Below the pieces are notes generated by a model, which worked only from the letters and a program-made list of their open reading frames with translations, was not told the origin of the DNA and did no database searches. Made by a program: the position numbers and the translations under genes. Shown here one piece after another: positions 12,291 to 23,345 of a DNA stretch of 64,000 bases (the stretch's first letter is position 1; the number at the start of each line of letters is the position of its first letter). This DNA comes from Salvelinus alpinus (Eukaryota > Chordata > Actinopteri > Salmoniformes > Salmonidae). The stretch spans positions 36,666,106 to 36,730,105 of the forward strand of contig NC_092100.1 in assembly GCF_045679555.1 (NCBI RefSeq). The letters run 5' to 3'.

Positions 12291-13740
12291 ACAGGACAAC
12301 ATACACAAGGCTGCGGGGCCAGGCGTATTACCAGGACTTGTGCTCCGGGCATGTGCTGACCAACTGGCAGGTGTCTTCACTGACATTTTTAACATGTCCC
12401 TGTTGAGTCTGTAATACCAACATGCTTCAAGCAGACCACCATAGTCCCTGTGCCCAAGAACACAAAGGCAACCTGCCTAAATGACTACAGACCCGTAGCA
12501 CTCACGTCCGTAGCCATGAAGTGCTTTGAAAGGCTGGTAATGGCTCACATCAACACCATTATCCCAAAAACCCTAGACCCACTCCAATTTTCATACCGCC
12601 CAAACAGATCCACAGATGATGCAATCTCTATTGCACTCCACACTGCCCTTTCCCACCTGGACAAAAGGAACACCTATTTGAGAATGCTATTCATTGACTA
12701 CAGCTCAGCGTTCAACACCATAGTACCCTTAAAGCTCATCACCAAGCTAAGGAACCTGGGACTAAACACCTCCCACTGCAACTGGATCCCGGACTTCCTG
12801 GCAGGCAGCCCCCAGGTGGTGAGGGTAGGTAGCAACACATCTGCCACGCTGATCCTCAACACTGGAGCTCCCCAGGGGTGCGTGCTCAGTCCCCTCCTGT
12901 ACTCCCTGTTCACCCACGACTGTTCCACAATAGCATGGCCAGGCACGACTCCAACACCATCATTAAGTTTGCAGACGACACAACAGTGGTAGGCCTGATC
13001 ACCGACAACGACAAGACAGCCTATAGAGAAGAGGTCAGAGACCTGGCCGGGTGGTGCCAGAATAACAACCTATCCCTCAACGTAACCAAGTCTAAGGAGA
13101 TGATTGTGGACTACAGGAAAAGGAGCACCGAGTACGTCCCCATTCTCATCGACGGGGCTGTAGTGGAGCAGGTTGAGAGCTTCAAATTCTTTGGTGTCCA
13201 CATCAACAACAAACTAGATTGGTCCAAACACACTAAGACAGTTGTGAAGAGGGCACGACAAAGCCTATTCCCCCTCAGGAAACTAAAAAGATTTGGCATG
13301 GGTCCTGAGATCCTCAAAAGGTTCTACAGCTGCAACATCGAGAGCATCCTGGCCGATGGCATCGCTGCCTGGTACGGCAATTGCTCAGCCTCCGACCGCA
13401 AGGCACTTCAGAGGGTAGTGCGTACGGCCCAGTACATCACTGGGGCAAAGCTGCCTGCCATCCAGGACCTCTACACCAGGCGGTGTCAGAGGAAGGCCCT
13501 AAAAATTGTCAAAGACCCCAGCCACCCCAGTCATAGACTGTTCTCTCTACTACCGCATGGCAAGCGGTACCGGAGTGCCAAGTCTAGGACAAAAAGGCTT
13601 CTCAACAGTTTTTACCCCCAAGCCATAAGACTCCTGAACAGGTAACCAAATGGTTACCCGGACTATTTGCATTGTGTGCCCCCCCACCCCTCTTTTAAAT
13701 TGCCTAATTTTTCTAATAAAATGTATTGAATTTAATCATA
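12291..13740 (+). pseudogene. 5'-truncated LINE, reverse transcriptase part
   Basis: Two overlapping frames (12450-12992, 12878-13645) together carry reverse-transcriptase motifs of a CR1/L2/Rex1-type [37 protein letters not shown], then after a frameshift near 12950 [10 protein letters not shown], which holds the catalytic Asp pair. The endonuclease half is missing. The frame ends at 13645 and the element seems to end at about 13740 after a short A/T-rich tail. It is clearly related to, but diverged from, the LINEs at 25148 and 60647. Confidence 0.85.
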
Positions 13741-13809
13741 GTCATTCAAAAGTCATTCAAAAGTCTAACCACCCTGAGAGATCGGGATTAGGAAAAGGTC
13801 CGGAGACGT

Positions 13810-14985
13810 TCAGGGGGGTAAATGAGTTATCATCATCCCTTTCATAGGGGGAGGGGTTGTTGGGACATCTTTAAGGTTGTTGTAGCTCGTTGAAGGTTTT
13901 TGTTTTAAAGTTAGAATCTGTTGACGAAGCTTATAGTTGGGTACACCCGAGAGGGGAATGTTGAGGATTGCCAGGGCCTTAAGAAACTGACACCACCCGG
14001 GAGGTCTTCTGTCATCAGCAACCTTGTGGGCTGCCGTGGTACTTTTAAGCAAGTCAAGCATATGTAAACCCTTGACAACAGCGCCCTGAAGGATAAACTC
14101 TCCTTTGTCATTCCAAGTAGAAGTCCCATTTGAGTCTTTTATCTTGTTCATAATGTATCAAAAATTCCTGTTACGTGCCTGTCACGCCCTGGCCATAGAG
14201 AGGTTTTTATTCTCTATTTTGGTTAGGCCAGAGTGTGACAAGGGTGGGCATTCTAGATTCTTTATTTCTATGTTTTGTATTTCTATGTTTTGGCCGGGTA
14301 TGGTTCTCAATCAGGACCAGCTGTCTATCGTTGTCTCTGATTGGGAATCATACTTAGGCAACCTTTTTTCCTTTGGTGTTTGTGGGTAGTTGACTTTGTT
14401 AGTGGCCTGTATAGCCCTAGTAAGCTTCAGGGTCGTTTCCTAATTCTTTGTTTTGTTGGCGACATTTATAAATAAAAATAAATGTACGCTCACCATGCTG
14501 CACCTTGTTCCGGTCATTTCCAGCCTGACGACGATCGTGACAGTGCCGGAACATGTGTCAACATGTCATGCATAACTTTATCTTCAACAGGTATTTGATC
14601 TTCAGCCGGTAAGATCGCAGGTACAGGCATTACAGTGGCTTGGCTCGCTCTAGGCGCATCATGTTTTAAAGGGTCTGGTAGGGAAAGCGTTAAATGGTTG
14701 GTCTCTCTCACCTTGTTTTACCAAGGCCAAATACCTTTGCAAGAGGTTTGTGTATTTTTGGACCTTATCATAGGGGTTCAATCCTTTTCGGTTCAAAATA
14801 TCTTTCATGGCCGTATCCAAATAATTTTCCACTGTTTGTCTGATATTTTCAGGACCCTGCATTTGTTTTTTAAGTCTATCCAACTCTTGTTGATGCACCA
14901 AGCACATTGTTTTTATGAGGAGGTAAAAGTTCATCATCAGACAGGGATTCAGGTATTCCTTCAACAAACTTGATTTTATTTTCTT
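13810..14985 (-). pseudogene. Unassigned ORF of the virus-like element (ORF-Y)
   Basis: Minus-strand coding sequence in two parts separated by the solo LTR 14180-14542. The upstream part (to about 14543) is Lys/Gln-rich and helical, with motif YDKVQKYTNLLQRYLALVK. The downstream part (14151-13810) carries WNDKGEFILQGAVVKG, HMLDLLKS and LNIPLSGVPN. I have the impression that these motif blocks co-occur in one protein of polB-type virus-like elements, but I cannot name a function. It directly follows the ATPase remnant and may be fused to it by deletion. It is broken by the LTR and is not expected to be functional. Confidence 0.55.
14180..14542 (+). mobile_element. Solo LTR, tgtcacgccctg family
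   Basis: 363 bp beginning TGTCACGCCCTGG and ending GATCGTGACA, flanked by perfect 5-bp duplications GTGCC (14175-14179 and 14543-14547). There is no internal region, so it is a solo LTR left by LTR-LTR recombination. It interrupts ORF-Y. Confidence 0.9.
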
Positions 14986-15175
14986 CAACAGTTCGTCATA
15001 CAAAGGTTGATAACACGAATAACACCACACAATATTGTCAGGCTTCTGAGAACACATGTTCAGAATTCTCTAAAATACTTTTTACAAAACAAGTTTTACC
15101 GCTATTGGAGGGGCCTGCGATTAAGGCCGAAAATGGTAGTTGCAACCGGGGGTCAAAACCTTCTACAGCAGCCAT
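14930..15175 (-). pseudogene. Packaging-type ATPase remnant (Walker A only)
   Basis: A minus-strand reading frame starts with ATG at 15175-15173. It shows a P-loop with the motif SALIAGPSNSGKT within the first 30 residues, the pattern found in genome-packaging ATPases of Maverick/Polinton and adintovirus-like elements. The frame shifts near 15055 (into the frame with NIVWCYSCYQPLYDELLKKI) and again near 14990. Walker B and the rest of the domain are absent: sequence passes directly into the helical part of ORF-Y, implying an internal deletion. The start lies only a few bases after the end of the polymerase gene, as in compact viral genomes. Confidence 0.6.
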
Positions 15176-18100
15176 TATATCTTAAGCTTTAAGACACACT
15201 GGGGCTTGTAACATAAGTCAGTCTCCAAAGGGCAATGTGGTCCCGTCAGGTAAAAGCTGTCTCTTGCCATAGACTACCCTGAATCTTTTAGTAAGTTGGG
15301 CATTCCTTAGATGGATGCCCTTTTTATCCCTAACAATTTTTTTTGTAGGAGCTCAAAATCTCCAAGTCACTATTCCGGTCGTTTATAAACCCCTCGACCA
15401 AGCGTCTGATTGATTCCAAGTTTACAATCGGGGCATTTTCATAGTTTTGAGTCACGCCTTTGGCTTTCAACACCACATGATTGTCTTTAGTCCTAAAAGC
15501 ATAGCTTTTGGGACCACAGGAGGACCATTCTGTGATATGGTCACCATCTTCGAGTTCACTCGTTAAACCACCCAGATAGTTGCTAAGTGGGGGGTTCCAA
15601 TCATCCTGTTTGCTTACCTAGACCACAGAGTCTGTGTCGTGGTAAAGAACCCGCCTTTGAAGCTGCTCCATGAGGGCGTACAGTTCAAGTCGGCCATAAG
15701 CCGTGGTAAATGCTGCAAGAAACACATTTACATTACCCGGGGGTAGAACCCACTTCTTGTTACGTCTCCATTGCACCAGGGCAATGTCTTGACTCAAGAA
15801 TGAAAAATTTCGTATTGGTCCGAAAAAACGAATTTCAAAAAATTCTTCGGGGTCTTTAATGATCGACGTTGTTAGCATATAGCTTCTCTGGGAATTCTTC
15901 CCCCAAAGAGATTTTAAGTACAATTTTGACACATTTCTTTTGGTTTTGTTGACCTCTATTCTGTCTGGGTCAAGAAGTATGCCTTTTCTGTCGTGATAGT
16001 CTTGAATGTACTTGTCTTTGCTCTCTTGATCAGTGACCGATGCAGGATAGCCTGAAGCCATTTGCTTGCATCTCAAGAAGGTCTTGATGTACTCTTTAAA
16101 AAGAATGTCTGATTTCCTGGAAAAGTTCCACACTTCAAAGATTTTGGCCACACGATACCCCATCTCTAGAGCCTTAGAGAATTCAACTGTGACCCATACA
16201 CCTGTCAGGGCTCTTTCTTGATCTGAGTGATCACAAGGCTTTTCCTGGTTGTTTTCACTGCAGGTGCGACAAAGGGGAAAGAAAAGTTTTCTTTGAGGTC
16301 CCTTGTAAGGCAACACTGGTATAAACAAACCCCTAGGAGGGTAGACAGTTGCTTTGATCAGACCAAAATAGTTTTGGGGTAAGTCAAAGTCGCGATGCCC
16401 CATAGGATAGCATGAGGAACTCATTACATGAGGATAAAGTGATGTAAAATCTACATATCCTATTGTCTCGTCGGGTTGCTCTACATACCGCAATGTCAAA
16501 GCATTGGTACGGCCTCCATACAAGGCCTGTCGTGGTTCCAAGGGTTCTGGTGTGTCAAAGCTGGAAAGGAAGGCTCGAACATGTGGCTCGAACTTTTTGA
16601 GTGCGGTCCACTCATGCTCCCACATCACATTCACTTTCAACCCGTAAGTAGCCTGTAAAGATTCCAATTTGTCTTGGAACTCTTGGTACATTTCCCCAAA
16701 AGTATTTTGGGTTAGGACACACATGGCCTGGGGCACAAAGCAAGATTTACAACCGTGGAAGAAACAACCGTTGTACTCAAACACGGTCTCAACACCGTCA
16801 ATCTGTGTGTATCCATCTACATGATAAGGCCCAAACGCCTTCTCACCCCTATTCAAAGCATGTTGAATAAAAATGTCTTTATCCTGGGCCAAGTACTCCA
16901 AACATTGAATGGACCCACTAGAGTATGACTTGAATTGGCGTCGGTAGTTGTCAGGCGAGGGGATAGCTATAGATGCTGTAGGTAAAAAGTGTGTACGATA
17001 GGTTTTCATGCATCCCGATGCAATAGTTGTACAACTCCAGGGGTCAATGCCGACAACTTTGATTACCTCTTCTCTGAATCTGAGGCATCCGTCACAAAGT
17101 ATAACCACGTCATTGTCACAGTATGATTCCATCTCTTTATGGAAATCAAAGGTGCTATGTCTTACTGTCTCATACCACGTCATGAATCTCTCTCGCTCTT
17201 TGTGAGACATTTGAACACACCCGTACATTTCGGGGCTGGGATAAGATCCGATATAATGTAGATTCTCCACAGATGTGAAGAAATGGGGAACCAACCTTTC
17301 ACAGAGTTTTCAAAACCCAAGGCCTCAGGCATTTGAGCCAATCTCATGGGTAAGAAACTTAAATTGTCAATGTATCTCTGGTTGAAGGCGGGGTCTACAA
17401 AACACAAGATTTTACTACCTTGAGCTATGACACTGGGTGCAACGCCTTGCTGTATCTAGGGGTTCAAAAGAAGGTAGGAGTCATAGGCTCTAGAATTGTG
17501 CGCTATAAACGTGAAGTTTCTGTACTGGGGTTTTCTAACGTGTTTTAGAAAGAGCAGTGCACAATTGGGTCCCTCTGCCGACCACTTTTCACCCTTGAAA
17601 GTCAGGGTAGATACAAAAATAGGCAAATGAACCCCTGATTGCTGATTAGTCTCAAAATCATAAAAAACGTATTTCTCTGAATGTTCATCTTCAGCCAAGG
17701 GCTGAATATAACACTCGTGTGGCACTTCTTGAACCACTTCTGCATCTCTGCTTTTCAAAGGCACTTTACAGATGGGGCAATGTATGATTCCACACACATG
17801 AGGTTTAGGGTTGTCTATTTTAAGGTTGTAATTGCAATGGCATTTTGGACATTTCTTGTTAATGTCACAACTGCTTACAGATTTACAGGCCTTGGGGTGC
17901 CATGTTTCAATTTTGTGTTTTTCGTAGCAGTAGGCCGAACGACATGTGCGTTGACAATCCGCACAGGGTGTTAGGTTTACGGGCTGCATCGGACATGTTT
18001 CATCCAGACATACTGAACAGTTATAACGACAAGAGTGCCCCCCCCTTTCGGCTGTAGCCTGTATGACAGGCTGCACACACATATGGTGCGCCTAAAAATG

Positions 18101-19008
18101 CTGTGATGTTGGTAATAGCATAATAATGGTTGTTTTGCACATAAAAGTACAGAATCTGAGGATGAGGTTGTGGGTTGTTTTGGAATTTCAAGAGAGCTGC
18201 ATTAGCTCTACTGTGGTACAAAACCACAACCTTGATGTTCAGAAAGTTTTCAAATTTGACTGTCAGAGAAAGCCACCGCATCCTGTATACCTAGACCCAC
18301 GGCAATTTGGAGCTCTCTAGCCTTGTGTAACGCCGCTAGATCCGTACATCCCGGGTTGAGTAAATGTGCTAGGCCTATTGCAAAGCATAGCTTATTACCA
18401 GGATTGTGAACGTTTATGAGATATGCCCTTTTATTGCTTATGATTTCTGATTGCATGAGGCTATCTAGTTTCCTTCTCTGCCCCCCGCCACCCTGGGGTT
18501 GACGTATTATTTGTACTACAAGCTCGAGGGTCCTATCGGCTGTGATGGATAAATTTGATTGAACAAGTCGTTCCAGCAGGGCTATAAATTGTTCAAGATC
18601 TGCGGCACCGTTGGGTTAAATAAGAGATACAGTGTTTTGCATGCTGTCTCCACAAACTTCTAACTGTAAGACATCACGAGGTTCGCCATAATCTGTTGCC
18701 CTGTCTAACAGTTCGTTGAGAGTATCCAGTATCATCACATAAAACAATGCATAGTCAAGATTCTGATTCAGCCATGTAAAATTGAAAAACTGTCGAATCT
18801 CTGTATTGCTGAATTTATTTCTGTACACAACCCGGACACTTCTATCAAGATCACCTCCCTCCTGATTTATTTGACAATTTTCCAATTCCTCAATAACATC
18901 GTATTGCGTTTCAGACTCTTCGGACCTGGGAGTTAATGGCGGGGTCTGTGTGGGGTCAGGTGTAGAAGATCTTATGCTCTCATTCATTTGGTTAATTAAG
19001 GATATGAG

Positions 19009-19417
19009 TGTCACGCCCTGACTTTAGTTATATTTGCTTTCTTTATTATTTGGTTAGGTCAGATTGTGACAAGGGGTGATTTGTTTAGTTTTTGTGTTGT
19101 CTAGGGGTTTTTGTCTTGTCTAGGGGTTTTTGTCTTGTCTATGGGGATTTTGTATTGTCTAGGGGTTGTAGGTTTATGGTGGCCTGAGTGAGTTCCCAAT
19201 CAGAGACAGCTGTTTATCGTTGTCTCTGATTTGGGGAGCCTATTTAGGTTGCCATTTTCCATGTTGGTTTGGTGAGTAGTTGTCCATGTTTAGTTGCCTG
19301 TGAGCATTACGTTGGCTTCACGTTTCGTTTGTTAGTTTGTTAAGTGTTCTTTGTTGAATTAAAAGATGTATTCCAATCGCGCTGCACCTTGGTCCACTCC
19401 TTTAAACGGCCGTGACA
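19009..19417 (+). repeat. 5' LTR (409 bp)
   Basis: Begins TGTCACGCCCTGAC and ends CGGCCGTGACA. It aligns over its length with 20889-21293, differing by a few substitutions and small indels, for example an extra copy of a tgtctaggggtttttg-like unit near 19100-19140. The limited divergence dates insertion as fairly recent. Confidence 0.92.
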
Positions 19418-19976
19418 GAACTACCCACCAAAAAAGGACCAAGCAGCGTGGAGGAGAGGACTGGACATGGGAGGACATCCTGGACGGCAAGGGATCCTAC
19501 ACATGGGAGGAGATCCTGGCTGGAAGGGATCGCCTCCCATGGGAACAGGTGGAGGCAGCCAGGAGGCAGCAGGAAAGGGGAACCAGCGGTACGTGGGAAC
19601 ACAGCTGGCAAGGAAGCCCGAGAGGCAGCCCCATTTTTTTTTGGGGGGGGGGGGGGGGGGGGGGCACACGGGGAGCATGGCAGAGTCAGGTTGGAGACCT
19701 GAGCCAACTCCCCGTGCTTACCGTGGCGAGCATGGGACTGGTCAAGCCCCGTGCTATGGGGTGATGCTCACGGTGTCGAGGCGGGGCATTCATAGGCCGG
19801 TGTGCTCGGTACCAGCGTCCCGCATTTGCCGGGTGGAGGCCTCCAGCCTCTACGCTCGAGAACTCCGTACGCCTCCACGGCCCAGTGTATCCGGTGCCTC
19901 GGCCAAGGACAAGGCCTCCTGCATGTCTCCCCAGCCTGGTGAGTCCGGTGCCTGTGCTAAGTCCTAACCCTCCTGA

Positions 19977-20840
19977 ATGTCTCCCCAGCCTGGTGAGTCC
20001 GGTGCCTTCTCCCAGAGCCAGGCCTCCTGTGTGTCTCTCTATTCCAGTGATGATCCATGGCAAGAAGCCTCCAGTGATGATCCATGGCACAAAGCCTCCA
20101 GTGATGATCCATGGCACGAAGCCTCCAGTGATGATCCATGGCACGAAGCCTCCAGTGATGATCCATGGCACGAAGCCTCCAGTAATGATCCATGGCACGA
20201 AGCCTCCAGTGATGATCCATGGCACGAAGCCCCAGTGATGATCCATGGCACGAAGCCTCCAGTGAAGATCCATGGCACGAAGCCTCCAGTGACGATCCAT
20301 GGCACGAAGCCTCCAGTGAGCATCCATGGCACGAAGCCTCCAGTGAGGAGTTATGGCACGCCGCCTCCGACGAAGGCCGTCAGTCCCGAGCCTCCAGTGA
20401 CGCCCTTCAGTCCGGAGCCTCCAGCGACGCCCTTCAGTCCGGAGCCTCCAGCGACGCCCTTCAATCCGGAGCCTCCAGCGACGCCCTTCAATCCGGAGCC
20501 GCCAGCGACACCCTTCAGTCCGGAGCCGCCAGAGTCTCCCTCCTGTCCGGAGCTGCCAGAGTCTCCCTCCTGTCCGGAGCTGCCAGAGTCTCCCTCCTGT
20601 CCGGAGCTGCCAGAGTCGCCCTCCTGTCCGGAGCTGCCAGAGTCGCCCTCCTGTCCGGAGCTGCCAGAGTCGCCCTCCTGTCCGGGGCCCGCTGCGAGGG
20701 TCCCCAGACCGGGGTCGGCGGCGAGGGTCCCCACTCTAGAGGCGCCACCAAAGTTGGCCAAGCCAGAGGTGGAGCGGGATCTGCATCCCTCACCAGAGCC
20801 GCCACCGCGGGGAGATGCCCACCCAGACCCTCCCATATAG
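19977..20840 (+). CDS. Repeat-built ORF of the LTR element
   Basis: ORF of 287 codons inside the LTR element. After about 20 residues it consists of nine-residue repeats in three successive blocks, each with a 27-bp DNA period: a DDPWHEASS / VMIHGTKPP type (20047-20345), a TPFSPEPPA type (20395-20525) and a SPSCPELPE type (20526-20690). The first block changes frame part-way through a shortened unit near 20229, which shows the repeat is tolerated in several frames. The C-terminal 50 residues are Pro-rich. There is no similarity to capsid or polymerase domains that I can see. Whether it is translated is unknown. Confidence 0.35.
   Translation: MSPQPGESGAFSQSQASCVSLYSSDDPWQEASSDDPWHKASSDDPWHEASSDDPWHEASSDDPWHEASSNDPWHEASSDDPWHEAPVMIHGTKPPVKIHGTKPPVTIHGTKPPVSIHGTKPPVRSYGTPPPTKAVSPEPPVTPFSPEPPATPFSPEPPATPFNPEPPATPFNPEPPATPFSPEPPESPSCPELPESPSCPELPESPSCPELPESPSCPELPESPSCPELPESPSCPGPAARVPRPGSAARVPTLEAPPKLAKPEVERDLHPSPEPPPRGDAHPDPPI
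20047..20345 (+). repeat. 27-bp minisatellite, block 1
   Basis: About eleven head-to-tail copies of a 27-bp unit containing gatgatccatggcacgaag, with single-base variants (gaagatcc, gacgatcc, gagcatcc) toward the right and one copy shortened by 3 bp near 20230. Confidence 0.95.
20395..20690 (+). repeat. 27-bp minisatellites, blocks 2 and 3
   Basis: About five copies of a unit with cagtccggagcctccagcga (20395-20525) followed by six copies of a unit with ccctcctgtccggagctgcc (20526-20690). Both keep the 27-bp period of block 1 and share the core tccggagc, so block 3 probably arose from block 2. Confidence 0.9.
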
Positions 20841-20888
20841 GTTTAGGTTTGCGGCCGGGAGTCCGCACCTTTGGGGGGGGGGGGGTAC

Positions 20889-21293
20889 TGTCACGCCCTG
20901 ACTTTAGTTATATTTGCTTTCTTTATTATTTGGTTAGGTCAGGATGTGACAAGGGGTGGTTTGTTTAGTTTTTGTATTGTCTAGGGGTTTAGTCTTGTCT
21001 AGGGTTTTTTGTTATCTATGGGGATTTTATATTGTCTAGGGGTTGTAGGTTTATGGTGGCCTGAGTGGGTTCCTAATCAGAGACAGCTGTTTATCGTTGT
21101 CTCTGATTGGGGAGCCTATTTAGGTTGCCATTTTCCATGTTGGTTTGGTGGGTAGTTGTCCATGTTTAGTTGCCTGTGAGCACTACGTTGGCTTCACGTT
21201 TCGTTTGTTAGTTTGTTAAGTGTTCTTCGTTGAATTAAAAGATGTATTCCAATCGCGCTGCACCTTGGTCCACTCCTTTAAACGGCCGTGACA
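20889..21293 (+). repeat. 3' LTR (405 bp)
   Basis: Same ends as the 5' LTR. It is preceded by tttggggggggggggg and gtac, and followed by the ATGAG duplication and then by the continuation of the interrupted polymerase reading frame. Confidence 0.92.
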
Positions 21294-21630
21294 ATGAGTG
21301 CGTCAGGGATCTGGGATAACGGGTTTTCATCGGTCGTCCTGTACTCATTCATATGATTAATTAAGGCTATGAGTTCGGCAGGATTCTGGGATAACAGGTT
21401 TTCATCTATATGAATTATGTCTGATGTTACCCCAGCCTCATTAATTTAGTTAATTAAGGCTTGGAATTCGGCAGGAATCTGAGATAACAGGGTTTCAACT
21501 GTCTGAATTATGTCTGTTGGCTCATCCATTTGGGTAATTAAGGATGTGTGTTCTTGTGGTATTCTGGAAGGATCCATGTTACATATAGGTTTTTAGCGCC
21601 TGTATTTGTGTTTTTTTATCAAATTGTTGT

Positions 21631-23345
21631 TTAACTTCTTTGGGGTAGGGGGCAGTATTTTCACGTCCAGATGAAAAGCATGCCCAGAGTAAACGGCCTG
21701 CTACAAAGCCATAAAAGCTAGAATATGGATATTATTAGTAGATTTGGATAGAAAACACTCTGAAGTTTCTAAACTGTTTGAATGATGTCTGTGAGTATAA
21801 CAGAACTCATATGGCAGGCAAAAACCTGAGAAAAAATCCAACCAGGAAGTGGGAAATCTGAGGTTGGGTGATTTTCAACTCAGCTCCTATTGAAGATACA
21901 GTGGGATATTGGTATTGTTGCACTTCCTAATGCTTCCACTAGATGTCAACAGTCTTTAGAACCTTGTCTGATGCCTCTACTGTTTAGTGGGGCCGAAAGA
22001 GAGAGGAATGAGTCAGAGGTCTGCAGGCAGCCACGAGCTGACCATGCGCGTTCACATGAGAGTTTGCTCATGTCCGATTTTAAAAAGGCTTTACGACGAA
22101 TCAAACCAAACTATTATTTTAGGTGAGTTCCTATTCACGGAATAACACACAGCCATTTTCCCAGGGAAAGATAGGAGTCACAAAAAGCAGAAATAGAGAT
22201 AAAATTCATCACTAACCTTTGATGATCTTCATCAGATGACACTCATAGGACATCATGCTACACAATACATGTATGTTTTGTTCGATAATGTGCATATTTA
22301 TATCCAAAAATCTCAGTTTACATTGGCGCCATGTTCAGAAATGCCTCCAAAATATCCGGAGAAATTGCAGAGCCACATCAAATAACAGAAATACTCATCA
22401 TAAACTTTGATGAAAGACACATGTTTTACATAGAATTAAAGATACACTTGTTATTAATGCAACCGCTGTGTCAGATTTCAAAAAAACTTTACGGAAAAAG
22501 CAAACCATGCAATAATCTGAGACGGCGCTCAGATAGAAACAAAATTTCTCTGCCATGTTGGAGTCAACAGAAATACGAAATTACATTATAAATATTCCCT
22601 TACCTTTGATGAGCTTCATCAGAATACACTCCCAGGAATCCTAGTTCCACAATAAATTGTTGTTTTGTTCGATAATGTACATTTATTTATGTCCAAGTAG
22701 CTACTTTTGTTAGCACGTTTAGTACGCATATCCAAACGCTCGTGCAGGTCCAGGCAAACGTCAGACAAAACCTTCAAAAAGTTATATTACAGGTCGAATA
22801 AACTTGTCAAACTAAGTATAGAATCAATCTTTAGGATGTTGTTATAAATATTCAATAACATTCCAACCGGAGAATTCCTTTGTGTCTATAGAAGTAATGG
22901 AACGCAAGTCGATATCATGTGGAATGCGCGTGACCAGGACCTGGCTCTCTGCCAGACCACTGACTCAAACAGCTCCCATCCGGCTCAACATCACAGTAGA
23001 AGCTTCATTCAACGTTCTACAGACTGTTGACATCTGGTGGAAGCTGTAGGAAGTGCAAACAGGTCCATATCCCACTGGGATTTCAATAGGCGATGAGTTG
23101 AAAATCGACCAGCCTCAGAATTCCCACTTCCTGTTTGGATTTTTCCTCAGGTTTTTGCCTTCCATATGAGTTCTGTTGTACTCACAGACATCATTCAAAC
23201 AGTTTTAGAAACTTCGGAGTGTTTTCTATCCAAATCTACTAATAATATGCATATCTTAGCTTCTGGGCCTGAGTAGCAGGCAGTTCACTCTGGACACCTT
23301 ATTCACCCAAGCTACTCAATACTGCCCCCAGCCATAAGAAGATAA
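21631..23345. mobile_element. TTAA transposon family, copy T3
   Basis: Starts TTAACTTCTTTGGGGTAGGG and ends with the inverted counterpart ccataagaagataa (terminal TTAA changed to ATAA). The outer ~250 bp on each side are inverted copies: gaaaacactctgaagtttc near 21750 and gaaacttcggagtgttttc near 23210. It lies just upstream of the polB start codon, within the virus-like element, and has no transposase. Confidence 0.8.

Larger units (their letters stand above)
19009..21293 (+). mobile_element. LTR retrotransposon inserted in the polB gene
   Basis: Complete element of 2285 bp with two LTRs (19009-19417, 20889-21293), TG...CA ends, a G-rich polypurine-like tract directly before the 3' LTR (20872-20885), and a perfect 5-bp duplication ATGAG (19004-19008 and 21294-21298). 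The internal region has no gag, protease, reverse transcriptase or integrase, only an ORF built from 9-residue repeats. It must be mobilised by another element's proteins. No convincing tRNA-type TGG primer site follows the 5' LTR. Confidence 0.92.
15183..21577 (-). pseudogene. Family B DNA polymerase of a Maverick/adintovirus-like element
   Basis: Coding sequence runs from ATG at 21577-21575 to about 15183 once the LTR element 19009-21293 is removed. Order of parts: N-terminal tandem repeats with LLSQIPAE and ALIN motifs (21577-21294, 19008-18960), a low-complexity linker, a region with YLINVHNPGNKLCFAIGLAHL (18420), several Cys-rich zinc-finger-like pairs (CSVCLDETC, CADCQRTC, CPKCHC, CPIC; 18020-17750), exonuclease motifs YDFETNQ (17660), FIAHNSRAYDSYLL (17490), YCDNDVV (17120), then polymerase motif A DFTSLYPHVM (16430), B LYLKSLWGKNSQ (15900) and C YHDTDSVV (15635). 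A TAG stop directly after motif C, a stop near 17456 and a frameshift near 17295 mark it as dead. This type is usually protein-primed. The host family label is inference. Confidence 0.85.

Noticed and set aside
19366-19967. ORFs across the start of the LTR element's internal region
   Set aside because: They cross the LTR boundary and a long poly-G tract. Frame is kept by low complexity only, with no gag-like motif.
20047-20690. Regular repeats that could be taken for a CRISPR array
   Set aside because: Units are directly abutting 27-bp tandem copies without unique spacers, inside an LTR element of a vertebrate genome.
20351-20868. Minus-strand ORFs rich in Gly/Ser/Gln over the minisatellites
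   Set aside because: Open only because the 27-bp period keeps all frames free of stops. No motif, and opposite to the element's orientation.
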